Below are positions 9,699 to 20,092 of a stretch of DNA of 64,000 nucleotides, piece after piece (positions within the stretch are counted from its first letter, which is position 1; every line of letters begins with the position of its first letter). This stretch comes from Diabrotica undecimpunctata (taxonomy: Eukaryota; Arthropoda; Insecta; Coleoptera; Chrysomelidae). A model generated the notes under the pieces. It was not told the origin of the DNA, ran no database searches, and saw nothing but the letters and a program-made list of their open reading frames with translations. Location of the stretch: assembly GCF_040954645.1 (NCBI RefSeq), contig NC_092805.1:22780741-22844740 (forward strand). The letters are read 5' to 3'. The position numbers were made by a program, and so were the translations under genes.

Positions 9699-11186
9699 TT
9701 ATGTTCGCGTTTGTGTCTGCGAATTTGAAGACAAGGTATGGTTTACATGTTTACTAATTAATTCCACAATTTCAGATTTTGATACATCGAAATTGTTTGT
9801 TTGTTTTATATTACTTATAATATTGAGAACTACTTCTAAAACTAAACTTATTGTTGCATTTAATTCCTCTGATTGTAATTTTACTCCGGCTGAGTTTTTT
9901 AAATAATGTTGACTATTAAAAATTCCCCCCGAGACAAAAGAGGTTTTTGGTTGAGTAAGTATTTCTTTTCTTGAAATTTCAATGGGATCAGGGCTGGTTG
10001 GTCTGTGCCTTTTGTTTGGGTTTGAAGTTGTAGGAGAAGAAAACATATAATTAGTAAAATTGTTATTATAGGATTTGGGTTGTAAATTGTGGGACTGTGA
10101 GTACTGACGTTGAGAGGAATGATACTGTATTGTACTAGAAGGGGTAGGTCCAGATTGAGGCCGTTGGGAATAATTTGTCGAGGATATTTGACCACTTTCC
10201 ATGGCAGAAGTATTATGAGCGACTATGTTTGCGTACGTATTTTTTGGGACCTGTTTATTTGCATCAAAGAAATTAATATTGCAAGAGCTCATGGTTTCCT
10301 TTACAATTTTTTGTCTTTTAAATTCTGGACAAGCAGACAAATTAGTAGTAAGATGATTTCCTTGACAGTTAAAGCACCGTGGTATGTAATCTGAATTTTT
10401 ACAATCTTGTGTGGTATGGGACTCCTGACATTTGCTGCATCTTGGTTTACTTCGACACTGACCTCCCAGATGACCAAAACGGAGGCAGTTATAACATAAT
10501 AATACTTTCTGGTTATACGGCTCTACCTCCTTGATAACTTTATTAATAGAAATATATTTTGGTAAGATTTGTGATTTGAAAATAACAATGCAAGACTTTG
10601 TGGGTACATATTCTACTATTTTACCTTCATCCGTAATTTTTTCTACTTTACGTTTTATTCTTTTGACATTAGATACTTCAAAAGTGCAATGTTGATCAAA
10701 TTGTCTTATTTTATCTTTTATGTACGCCTCTGAAAAATCTTTTTCTATATCTCTAATAACACCTTGTCTATGAAGAATAAATTTTGGGATATACAATACA
10801 AAGTTATTTTTAACAAAAATATTTTCGTTTTTATTATTTATTAGAAAATTTGCTGATTTATAATCCTTTAACTTGATCCTAACCCTATTCCGACCTATAG
10901 AATCGATACTTATAATTTTATTGTCTATCTCCGGAAAGTTAGAAAGAATAATATCTCCGATTTTAAGAGCATTTAATTTACCTTTAAATTCGACCGAATT
11001 ATTCTCAACATAAATATGATACGGGCCTAAATCAGTACTTACATACAAAAACTCCTGTCTTTCTTTCGATGTGTTATCGTTATCGATGGTCATTGCTGTT
11101 GTTGTTTGTATATCATTTGTATTTTTTTGACGTATATCTGGGGGCACTGGGTCGTCTGGGGGTTTCCCCCCGACTAACTGGTCCAT
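9699..11186 (-). CDS. LINE ORF1: RNA-binding gag-like protein
   Basis: An uninterrupted 495-codon frame beginning with ATG. Residues 60-220 are a basic beta/alpha region. Near residues 229-290 lie three zinc-knuckle-like motifs: CYNCLRFGHLGGQC, CSKCQESHTTQDC and CFNCQGNHLTTNLSAC. A Ser/Pro/Gln/Asn-rich low-complexity stretch follows at about 310-410, as is usual for these proteins. It is expected to coat the LINE RNA in the ribonucleoprotein particle. The stop codon nearly coincides with the start of ORF2, in a different frame. Confidence 0.9.
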   Translation of the reverse strand: MDQLVGGKPPDDPVPPDIRQKNTNDIQTTTAMTIDNDNTSKERQEFLYVSTDLGPYHIYVENNSVEFKGKLNALKIGDIILSNFPEIDNKIISIDSIGRNRVRIKLKDYKSANFLINNKNENIFVKNNFVLYIPKFILHRQGVIRDIEKDFSEAYIKDKIRQFDQHCTFEVSNVKRIKRKVEKITDEGKIVEYVPTKSCIVIFKSQILPKYISINKVIKEVEPYNQKVLLCYNCLRFGHLGGQCRSKPRCSKCQESHTTQDCKNSDYIPRCFNCQGNHLTTNLSACPEFKRQKIVKETMSSCNINFFDANKQVPKNTYANIVAHNTSAMESGQISSTNYSQRPQSGPTPSSTIQYHSSQRQYSQSHNLQPKSYNNNFTNYMFSSPTTSNPNKRHRPTSPDPIEISRKEILTQPKTSFVSGGIFNSQHYLKNSAGVKLQSEELNATISLVLEVVLNIISNIKQTNNFDVSKSEIVELISKHVNHTLSSNSQTQTRT

Positions 11187-11334
11187 TTAATTGTTCTTAA
11201 AACTCACAATCTAATTTTATTTTTACACCTAATCTGCAGATTTATAAAAACACAATTTTTAAACGAAAACAGTTTAATTTCGTTCCGCTTTGTCGATAGG
11301 CACGTCCGATTCGTAGGTGAACTAGAACACGACT

Positions 11335-11346
11335 GTATACACTGAT
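11335..11346. repeat. Target-site duplication, right copy
   Basis: GTATACACTGAT, identical to 5561-5572, borders the 5' end of the minus-strand LINE. Confidence 0.88.
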
Positions 11347-11775
11347 CGAATGCTTTTTTTCTTCATGTGGATTGACATCTTCGATTTGAATATAACTGCA
11401 TTTCTACCAAAAGATGCCCAAGCCAGTTTCATTCTTCTGTTGATTTCTGGAAGTAAAGAGCCAGATTTATGTTTTAGTTGTCCCAGGTATACATACTCGT
11501 CTATTGTCTTAAGTGCAGTGTTGTTTATTATCACATCTTGGACACCCACTAGCTCGTTATACATGGTTTTTGTTTTTGTCAAGTTCATTTTTAGGCCAAC
11601 TTCATTGCTAGCTGCATTTAAGTCGCTTATAAGTTCTGCAGGATTATTAGCAATCAGAACAATGTCGTCTGCAAATCTTAGATGGCTGAGCTATTCTCCA
11701 TCAATGGATATTCCTTTGTTCTGCCAGTTTATTTTGCTGAATATATGTTCTAGAGTTGCAGTGAAGAATCCAAGA

Positions 11776-11930
11776 GTTGAATATATGTTCTAGAGTTCCA
11801 AGGAAAAATCTCGGGAAAGAGAAATGTGGGACGTAGGAGGATTTCCTGGTTGCGAAATTTAAGGGAGTGGTATGGGCGCAGTTCAATACAGTTATTCAGA
11901 GTTGCAGCCAACAAAGTAAAGAGCTTTGGT
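11776..11930 (+). pseudogene. Short LINE tail fragment inside the RTE-like relic
   Basis: About 11815-11920 reads on the plus strand as GKRNVGRRRISWLRNLREW followed by SIQLFRVAANKVK, the carboxyl-terminal signature of the LINE family seen again at 27500, 43270 and 48120. It interrupts the host between TRGVRQGDVI and FTATLEHIF. The host word TTGAATATATGTTCTAGAGTT occurs twice (about 11736 and 11776), as if duplicated around the event. No (GAA)n tail is left. Confidence 0.65.
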
Positions 11931-12430
11931 CATATTACGTCTCCTTGTCGGACGCCTCTGGTAGTGAGAAATTCTGGAGTGTTTTCATAAATTTTTACTT
12001 TAGCTTTTGCTTGTCTGTATATATTTGCTAAAGTTTCTAAAGTCTGTATATATTGTCTAAAGTGCAGTTTGTCAATGTCTTGGTTGGTCAAAGCTTCTAT
12101 TACTGCCTTGGAATATATAGAATCGAAAGCCTTCTCGAAATCTATAAAGGTTAATGCTAGCAGTACTTCATATTCTTTAGTTCTACTCATTAGTTCTGAA
12201 TGTGTATGAATATGATCCATGGTATAAATCCACTTCTGAAGACAGCTTGCTCTCTCGGCTATGCAGCATCTAATGCGTTTGTTAATCTGTTGTTGATGAT
12301 CTTTGTAAACATCTTGTATATGATTGGTAGAAGACTTATAGGTCTGTAGTTTTTGATATCCTCTTTGCTACCTTTCTTATAAATGAGAATTATGTTTGCT
12401 GTCTGCCAGTGGTCTGGTATGCATCTCGAT

Positions 12431-13167
12431 CTAAAGCTATGGTTTGTTAGAACAGTGAACGACGCATAACTCACAGTCCGTCGAACGCCGCGCACGTTCG
12501 TCAAAATCAAAGGAATGCTTCTCTATGATAACGGTTTGTTAGGTTCTGCTTAGTTGCGCGGGCTGCAGAGCGATAGCAGTGTACGTCGACGGTGTGTGCT
12601 GGAATCAATTGCGATTTGATTTGGACGCAAACGTTCAGCTGAGCTCACAGCGTACACGTCTATACCGAAATTATAATTTTTATATAGTTACTATTATTGT
12701 AATAATTAAGTGATGTCTTCTGTTGTAGGATTTTTTTAGTAATATCATCCCTTATAAATTGCAAGACAGTTCCAAATAAATCTCTGGAAAGTCTAAAATA
12801 TTCTCGAAATTTTTCCTCATTTTGAAACGACCTTCTTTCGACTGTTAATTTAAAAGCACCTTCTGTATTACGACATTAAAAAAATTCGTTTACATTTTTA
12901 TTTCTTTTATTTAGATTTGACATTATCAACTCTTCTTCTTCCTCCTCTTCCTGGAGTAATAAAATTATTGCGTTAAGTTTGCGAAAATTCATTTTTCTAA
13001 ACGTACTTACAACCTAGAGGACAAACGTGAAACTAATTTCTAAACTTGTTTTGAGCGCGACATCTAACAAACCGACTCACCCAAAACTGCCGTGAGTCGC
13101 GTACAACAGATTCTGCTGGACGTGTATGCCGTGCGCTGCGCACTATTCTAACAAACCATAGCTTTAG
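12431..13167. mobile_element. Non-autonomous element with 27-bp terminal inverted repeats
   Basis: The left end CTAAAGCTATGGTTTGTTAG continues to AACAGTG, and its reverse complement stands at 13141-13167 with one mismatch in 27 bp. The core word GGTTTGTTAG recurs inverted inside (about 12532 and 13063), so each end has a second, subterminal copy. The reverse-transcriptase frame around it resumes on the far side, which shows that this is an insertion. No transposase is encoded. The outermost bases may belong to the target rather than the element. Superfamily unknown. Confidence 0.7.
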
Positions 13168-13230
13168 GCAGTTCGTAAATATGCCTTCTATGATTTTCCA
13201 GGTTTTATTGCCAGCGTATTTAAGCAGCTC

Positions 13231-13530
<300 letters not shown>

Positions 13531-13539
13531 GACACTAAA

Positions 13540-15600
13540 AGAATCAAGATTTTTTGATGAGTTATCAGACGATGAGATGATTTCAGACTCGGAATCGTAT
13601 TTCAGGCTAAATATTTATTATTCCTCTATAGACAGATTGCTTTCTCAAACCAAACAAAGGTTTTAAAGTCTCTGTGACTTGAGCAATAAATTTGAAGTAC
13701 TAAAACTCGAGAAACTATCATTTCCAAATTAAATTACGAAAAAACAAGTCGAAAGACTGACTGCTAAATACGATACAGATATTTCATTTGATCTTTAAGA
13801 ACGGTTGCTTTGTAACGATTGTTTTGCCTACCACATAGGGTATTACTATGGGGGGTTGGAAATTGGGGGCAGAAATTATGGTCTAGCCCGATAGGGTAAG
13901 CAAAACAAAAGCGGAACGTTTGCAAACGGCCACTCAGGGTTTATTTGGAGAGCTGGGGTCATGGATAAGTGAATAACAAGATGGGATTGGATTGGGGCAA
14001 CTACAAAAATGAAACAAAGGGATACTTGCATGAGTCTCCTGGACAAACAAAACACAAAAAGATTCTCAATCTATTTAAAATGGACGCCGCTTAGAAGAAT
14101 GTTTACAAACTCTAGAAGTTGGAGATACTATAAGAACTTACAATTGTTATTGGGCGACAATTTGTAACGGAAAAAATTAGAAATGAAAAATACCTTTTTC
14201 AATGAAACTATGCATAGAGGTTAACCTTTTTTTATAAAACAAAACAAAATCTCAGTTATGATTAGGTATGTGTCAAATGTCAAAAAAATAAAGCTAGCTG
14301 TCAGATGTCAATAGTAAATTCTAAACTTTGGGAATAATTAATATGACAGCTAGGCCACACCCTAACTTTATAATTTTAATTATTACAATTTCTTAACCTG
14401 TTATGAAAGCAATTATTTATGGAAAATGTCTATTTTTACTTTAAAAGTTTAACAAAAGAAAAGTTAACTGGATTTCACTACATAGTTATTTTTACCTCTT
14501 TAAAATTTCTGGGGTTGAACTGGACTTCAAACTGGACTGCAAACACAAACAAATGCATCTCGAAACTGCAAATATAGTCTGAAATGGCTTAAGACAAACA
14601 AAATGAAGCTGGAAGTTGGGCACTGGACGCAAACTTTGAAACTTGGCTTCTTTAAAGACTGGAACACATGTGGGTATCTTTCAAAGTTGTTGTAAACGCC
14701 GTTTTACAAATATCTCAGATGAGAGACGACATAGAAATACAAAACAGTGATCACTCTTTCAAAAATGACACTTTACAATGAGTATAATTCACTTTTTTCA
14801 ACAAATTTGCCGGCTTCTTTTCCGACTAAACACAGCCATCTGATCTCAACAAAATATCTTCCAAACCTCTAAAACTGCACATACTGTACAATTAACTGCC
14901 ACAATACTACACATTTTCCCATAATATAAGACGAAAAACGGAAAAACTACGAATTTGATAAAAATTCGGACTACAACGAAACCAACTGCCCTTGACAGCG
15001 GCTTTACGGAGAGTAATGATATTATCTTTAAAATTCATTCGCCCAACTCGGTATAAACAAAACATAAACGATTATATTCCTATTTATTTGACGCGCATAA
15101 TATCCTAAAGTGGCTCTCGATCAAAGAATACCGAAGAAATACCCATCTTTGATATATAAACAAACTTTAAAATGTGTTGTATTATTAATTCTCGGCGACG
15201 CAAAAAGATTGAAAATACTTTTTCGGTGTTTTAACATATACAATGTGATTTAAAATGCTACAACTTGCAAATAAAAATCTACTTGCAAACTGAAATTCAG
15301 AAAATTCAATCTGTTAAAAAACTTACAGAATTATTAATGATAAAATATAATAACCTTGCCTCCAGTTTTCAGGAGGTAATAACAGCATGTTTTCTGTTTT
15401 AACCCTTCCGGTAAGTACTGCCATGGCTGAGAGAAGTTTTTCAAAATTAAAATTAATTAAAAACTACCTCAGGACTTCTGTGGGACAGGAACGACTATGA
15501 GACTTGTCGTTACTGTCTATAGAAACCGAAAATCTAGAAAAATCTACAACGTCTTCAGCTATGGACGCTTTAATAAATAAGTTTGCCAAACAACCGTAAC
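13540..15600 (+). pseudogene. hAT transposase relic, ZMYM1/DUF4371-like type
   Basis: Two blocks in family order. At 13560-13800: a degenerate SESYFRLNIYYSSIDRLL, QTKQRF and LCDLSNKFEVL segment, like the helical region before the carboxyl domain. At 15361-15600: STAMAERSFSKLKLIKNYL, then RTSVGQERL, LSLLSIETENLE and MDALINKFAKQ, the hAT dimerisation region (AERSFSxLKxIKxYLRSTM). The amino-terminal catalytic part is absent. About 1.4 kb of unrelated sequence separates the blocks. A TIR-like word, TAGCTACGCCACTG, lies downstream at about 15792-15805 and matches the CAGTGGCGTAGCTA ends known for this group. Confidence 0.75.
13815..15200. other. 1.4-kb sequence inserted in the hAT relic, identity unknown
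   Basis: It separates the two hAT blocks and has no coding motif that I can read on either strand. At 14155-14170 the minus strand reads TTACAAATTGTCGCCCAATA, loosely like an LTR end followed by a tRNA primer site, but I could not find the matching LTR, so the class stays open. Confidence 0.35.
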
Positions 15601-15805
15601 ATATTATTGGCTCGTAGAAGCATTTGTGTATGTAATAATTATATTTGTATACTTTATAACCATATTTAATAAATATTATGTTAAATATAAGCGTTTTTGC
15701 TCCTTTTGTTGAACATTTTTTTAGCATTATCCCAGATCAGTCGTGAAAAACGCACCGCGACAAATTTTGATACGAGGTCCCTATGGGGCTAGCTACGCCA
15801 CTGCT

Positions 15806-16470
15806 CTAACACAAAACGATACAATACTTTACTAATTTTTGTTCATGAAATCTGCGTGGGTTCCTTACAATTGTATAGTGCGATCTCAATAAAAAATAAT
15901 GTTTATATAGTAACTCTTTTATTTGACTACGAACGGATCTTATTATTTCACCACTACTATTTTACTACTAAACTCTTAACGTAACGCTCTATTACGTCAA
16001 CAAGAAATTTATATTTTATATACGACTGTTAAAAATTCAACATACACGCGAAAACCGAGGACATTCAACACTTTAACGACCAGAGAGTCTACAGACGATG
16101 ATACTAAAATCCTCCATCAAACTTTTGCTTACAGATCTCCCCCACACCCACTCAGTCCCAAGAGACCGAACGACCTGATGTGTGCCCCGGTATAGATTAA
16201 TTAATGAATAAATAATCAAGAGTGCGGCCAGGTTTTGATTATAAGATATAGTTGGCCGCGGCTGAAGGAAGTCAGGAGTGGATTCAGTAAATCTAAGTTA
16301 AGGTACGAATTTAGCGATGACAGATCAACGAAAAAAATGCCTGTTGCTTGTTCTCCTTGTGACACTTCTTGAGATTAAGTTCTTGCATCATTTAATTATT
16401 TTTCTTAAAGTGCCCTCTCCTCAATGGAGGTTGGCTATTAAAATTGCAAACTCCTTTTTGTCTTCAGCTG
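15806..16470. other. No recognisable feature
   Basis: Intergenic, AT-rich with a short GC-richer patch at 16130-16200. Short frames only. Confidence 0.4.
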
Positions 16471-16473
16471 ATC

Positions 16474-16692
16474 TTAATTGTTATTCAAAATTGAGTTCTG
16501 CCTGCCCATTGTCGGATATTTCCTAGTCACGATAGTCTTTACCATCCTGGTCCTCTCTTTCATCGATCTTGCTTTTATTATTAATTTAGCGTGTTGATAC
16601 TTATTAATTCTCAGGATGTGGTCTAGGTATAATTTTTTCCTTAAATTAAAAAGTTTAAAAAGTTCTCGTTTCTTGCCTATTCTATGCAACAC
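16474..16692 (-). pseudogene. LINE carboxyl-terminal fragment
   Basis: The minus-strand frame holds GKKRELFKLFNLRKKLYLDH and ILRINKYQHAKLIIKARS, a decayed version of the KRRELxxxxKxRKLxYxGHI, MR--KYxxLxLIIxGKI segment found in better shape at 27772, 43560 and 48445. The following Arg-rich WLRN block is lost. Confidence 0.6.
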
Positions 16693-17165
16693 AGTAGATT
16701 TACGTTTTAAAGGCCAACAATTTATTTACAGTTGGCGTTTTAGATGTCCCTTTTAAACTGCAAGGAGCAGAGTCGACCAGACGTCGACGCATTTTGAAAC
16801 GTAGTCGAGTTTCAAGTAGTGATCAAAAATCACACAGGAGTCTTTTCATTGATTGATGCAATGGATTGCGCAGAGGTGTGAAAAACAAAAGAAACGCAAT
16901 GAAACGCAATTTAACGACATAGCGCACGAGCACATACTACGTGGAGTAGTAAACTAGTTTCTTAATAAAATATGATAAATTAAAATAAAATAAAATATAA
17001 TAAAATAAAATCAAATCGATTTGAGTCGAATCGACTGAAACTGAATCGAATGAAATTGCATTGAATTAAATTAAAAACTATCGTTTCGTGCGTAAACGAT
17101 AAGAAAACTATACTTCCCCCCTAGATCACTCCTGGAGTGCCACATCCCATTTAGAGGAAAATCAT
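16693..17165. other. No recognisable feature
   Basis: Includes an A-rich simple-sequence tract (AAAATAAAATAAAATATAAT, about 16980-17010) and a run of ATCGA-like words at 17015-17060. No gene. Confidence 0.45.
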
Positions 17166-17713
17166 TTGTTAACAACTGTTTTATTAAAAAAAGATTCTTT
17201 CCCGTTTATAAATAGGAAATTTTCAACAATCGACCGAATAGAGCAGAACAACATAGAACGAGATCCTACATCATACACAAGGAATAAAACGAGAAAAATA
17301 ACAATACCATACATAAAAGGATTATCAGAAAAACTTACAGATAGGAAATAAATTGAACATTCAAAACAAAAAACACATTGAGATCATTTTATCTAAAACT
17401 AAACCTAAAAATGAACAAGAACGAACAAAGAATTTAATTTATAAAATACCTTGTGAATGAGATCAGTTTCATTTAGGTGAAACATCAAGGCCATTAAATG
17501 CTGGAATACGTGAACATCAATCTTATATTAAATATAGAGAATTCGATAGATCTAAAATATGTAAACACGCATGGGAAAATAAACATAAGGTTCAATGAAA
17601 TGATTGAAAGTATAGTCCTAAAAGAAACAGATGGTAAAAAGAGAAAAATCAAAGAAGCTGCTCCAATTATGCTAAATAAGACCAATTGTGTCGCAAATTG
17701 TGTTGTAATTTAA
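17166..17713 (+). pseudogene. Penelope-like element, link region and GIY-YIG domain, decayed
   Basis: Frames in order: ITIPYIKGLSEKLTDR (17310-17345), a KTKPKNEQERTKN-like stretch (about 17395-17430), YKIPCECDQF-like and YLGETSRP-like segments in shifted frames (17435-17495), then IREHQSYIKYREFDRSKICK and HAWENKHKVQ (17505-17600), and KETDGKKRKIKEAAPIML at 17620-17680. This is the typical PLE order from late reverse transcriptase into the GIY-YIG nuclease. Several stops and frameshifts make it a relic. Confidence 0.78.
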
Positions 17714-17859
17714 GAACGATTTCCGAAGTAAAGATTGAAACGTCAACAAACTTATTTTAACTTTAAATCGTGGCTTATTCCCATTTAAATATTAATTACT
17801 TTAAAATGCCACAAGAAAATAACTTAAAAACAATACTCCGAAAGATTTTCTGGCCTGTT

Positions 17860-18240
17860 CTATTCTTGATCTTATTTTTAAATCAGGGTTTAGACTACTA
17901 TCGATCCAACATTCCAGGTACTTGAACTTGTTGACCTGTTCTAAAATGTGCCCGTCTATTGTAGGTAAGGTTGAGGTATATTTTCATTTTTTCTAATTTA
18001 ATGCCTTTGGTTTTCTTAATGTTTATTTTCATACCGAATTGCTCACAGACCAAGTTGGACCTGTCGATAAGTCATTGTAGACCCAAGTCGAAATACGCAA
18101 TAAACACCGTATATTCGGTCTACCTTGATGCTGTTGATGTTATATTTCAACTAAACACAGCATTGATGACACTAATGTCAAAATACTTTATAAACAACAA
18201 AATTATCATAAGCGAGGAGATCCCTCCTTGAAATGTGCCA
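17860..18240 (-). pseudogene. Possible reverse-transcriptase remnant
   Basis: On the minus strand, short pieces such as EQFGMKINIKKTKGIKLEKM resemble the LxMNxxKTKxM segment after the YADD box of RTE-like enzymes, followed by a GHILEQVNKFKYLE-like echo. Very decayed; a guess supported only by that segment. Confidence 0.4.
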
Positions 18241-18329
18241 AATTCTAAAACATCCAACTTCCCTAAATAAAAAAACTGACATCGATAATTTGAGCCAGAT
18301 ATATCATTCTGCCATTTGCCAAAACCACG

Positions 18330-18480
18330 TCACCATCTACGGTATAAATAAACCGTCCTCTGTTCCGAGTACCAGTAATGCATTGGTTAGTGATTAGGTT
18401 AGTACTGTCTGGGGGTTCGGAAGACTGATACCTCGGTAGCTCTGAAGAAGACACCAAAACATCTCAGAGTCACTCGACAG
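18330..18480 (+). repeat. Dispersed repeat, also at 36790-36960
   Basis: The order GTACTGTCTGGGGGTTCGGA, then GACTGATACCTCGGTAGC and CTGAAGAAGACACCAAAACA is closely matched at 36832-36898. Such CTGAAGA...CGAAA words are typical of Penelope-like terminal repeats; here the distal GAAA box is lost. Confidence 0.55.
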
Positions 18481-18647
18481 TCAGAAGTAGGTAGATTGCG
18501 ACCTCAGTTCCATTTGACGGTTTTTGTATTTTTACAGAACAAGATACTGGTACGTCGAGGGGAGTAGACAGATTGAGACCCCGAACTCGAACGAAACCGT
18601 ATCCCTCTTGATAATGGCTCCAAAATGGGTGCATATGTATATGCCGT

Positions 18648-18753
<106 letters not shown>

Positions 18754-18839
18754 TCTTGGAAAGAGCTTTAGTGACTAGGTGAGTATAAATATATATGGAT
18801 ATTTTGGGTTTTGTAGTCAAATACTGGCCTTTAAGTAAA

Positions 18840-18905
18840 ACTCTTTAAGGTTTGATAAGCTTTCGAGTTTATTTAACTCTTTTTCAAAACATACTAAAAA
18901 TTAAA
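18840..18905 (-). ncRNA. Eroded hammerhead-like motif of a PLE end
   Basis: The minus strand reads TTTTGAAAAAGAGTT, AAAT, AAACTC, GAAAGCTTA: a stem II of about five pairs followed by GAA and the self-complementary AGCT, as in PLE-type hammerheads. The CUGANGA box is mutated, so activity is not expected. Confidence 0.35.
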
Positions 18906-19061
18906 ACAAAAAACTACATTATACAATGAAGTTATTGTATCTTTAAGAGGCTTACCCTTGTGAGGATTGTACAAAAAGATTAACAGAATTACTTAACATT
19001 TGACATTATATTATTTAATTTTTTAATTTTCTTTTACTTTCAGTCAAAACTTATTACTACG

Positions 19062-19194
19062 GTTACCATGTCTCTTCTATTTTTTAAATTCATTTTAGGT
19101 TAGTTTAACAGAGGAAATGTCTGATAAAGGAAAAGACATTTCCTCGGTCAAACTAACCTAAAATGAATTTAAAAAATAGAAGAGACATGGTAAC
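19062..19194. repeat. Long inverted repeat, 61-nt arms, 11-nt loop
   Basis: The left arm runs from GTTACCATGTCTC (19062) to GAGGAAATGTCT (19122) and the right arm from AGACATTTCCTC (19134) to GAGACATGGTAAC (19194). Only two mismatches are seen over 61 positions; the loop is GATAAAGGAAA. RNA or single-stranded DNA of this region would form a strong hairpin. A (TA)n run follows immediately. Confidence 0.93.
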
Positions 19195-19209
19195 TATATT
19201 AATAATAAT

Positions 19210-19213
<4 letters not shown>

Positions 19214-19284
<71 letters not shown>

Positions 19285-19288
19285 TAAT
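19214..19288. repeat. (TA)n microsatellite
   Basis: TA run preceded by a short (AAT)n stretch. Confidence 0.97.
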
Positions 19289-19938
19289 TATTCTTTAAAA
19301 AACATCTTGTTACGGATCATTTTAATCAAATCCTCACGCCATCAATTATCTGTAAAGTCCTATAGGACAAGAAGTTTTTCTATTTTCTTCGCAATAAGGT
19401 CCTGCCTGTGAGTGCCGAGCATCCAACGATGTTGCGTTGTTTTAAAGTTGTTTATTATGTATCAGTTTGCCGCCACCTTTGATGACTTGCTTTATTGCTT
19501 TATTTAGCCGGTTCTGTGTGTTGTTGGTTGCCGGTGCCATAGATTGCCAACAACGAGCCAACCTACATTATTTATCAAATTGGCGTGGAAATTTCGAATT
19601 GGCGTGTGCGGTTTTGATGAAGTCGGCGGTGACTTTGCGGGCATTGAGCGATACATGGCGCGGTTTGGTAGGATTTTCGGGAAATTATGATATTCTGGAA
19701 AATTCATGAACGGACTAAATGTCGAAATTGTCCCGGAATGGGAAATGACCGGCAGATGAGCCGGAAAATTTGATATTGCAACGGTTAATAATTTAAAAAA
19801 ATGTGTTCGAACAAACGGAATCTTTAACTAAAAGGCTTACGTTAATTATTGACGATAACACTAATTTTTTATGTATATGTACTACCAAAGGTAACAAATC
19901 TTCCCAAATTTCCGTTTTGTATTAAATGTGTTGAATAA

Positions 19939-19948
<10 letters not shown>
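19289..19948. other. No gene; less AT-rich, not visibly repetitive
   Basis: 19380-19760 is less AT-rich than its surroundings and contains two overlapping open frames on opposite strands (19467-19709 plus, 19707-19504 minus) without recognisable motifs. No match to repeats elsewhere in the window. Confidence 0.4.

Positions 19949-20016
<68 letters not shown>
19949..20016. repeat. (TA)n microsatellite
   Basis: TA run of about 68 bp. Confidence 0.97.
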
Positions 20017-20021
<5 letters not shown>

Positions 20022-20092
20022 ATAAAAATGTAAATACATAGACAAATATAAGTAAATATAAAAAGCAAGCATAAAAACTAAGTATTCCTATG

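Larger units (their letters stand above)
5573..11334 (-). mobile_element. Full-length non-LTR retrotransposon, I-type LINE with RNase H
   Basis: A 5.76-kb unit on the minus strand with about 150 bp of 5' leader, ORF1 (11186-9699), ORF2 (9696-6034), an A-tract-rich 3' region and a terminal A run preceded by AATAAA. It is bounded by the 12-bp direct repeat GTATACACTGAT. Endonuclease, reverse transcriptase and RNase H are all present and uninterrupted, and ORF1 has three Cys-His knuckles, which together fit the I group (I or Nimb). The interrupted gene is an older RTE-like LINE. Intact ORFs and a perfect duplication suggest a recent insertion that may still be mobile; that last step is inference. 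Confidence 0.88.
11347..13230 (-). pseudogene. RTE-like LINE reverse transcriptase, host of several insertions
   Basis: Minus-strand pieces in family order: [16 protein letters not shown] (13216 to about 13168), then after the 737-bp insert CIPDHWQTANIILIYKKGS and NYRPISLLPIIYKMFTKI (12430-12259), LTFIDFEKAFDSI and TRGVRQGDVI (12220-11930), ATLEHIF and INWQNKG (about 11790-11700), and MNLTKTKTMYNEL to YVYLGQLKHKSGS (11588-11347). The sequence resumes beyond the I-type LINE at 5560. Fingers, palm and thumb segments are recognisable; the segment with the catalytic FADD-like block is degenerate. It is clearly older than what sits in it. Confidence 0.82.

Noticed and set aside
7172..10394. Plus-strand frames of 60-112 codons within the LINE
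   Set aside because: They are antisense shadows of ORF1 and ORF2 without motifs of their own.
13860..15200. LTR retrotransposon in the hAT relic
   Set aside because: A primer-site-like TGTCGCCCAATA and a TTACA were noticed on the minus strand, but no second LTR, gag or pol remains were found, so only an unassigned insertion is listed.
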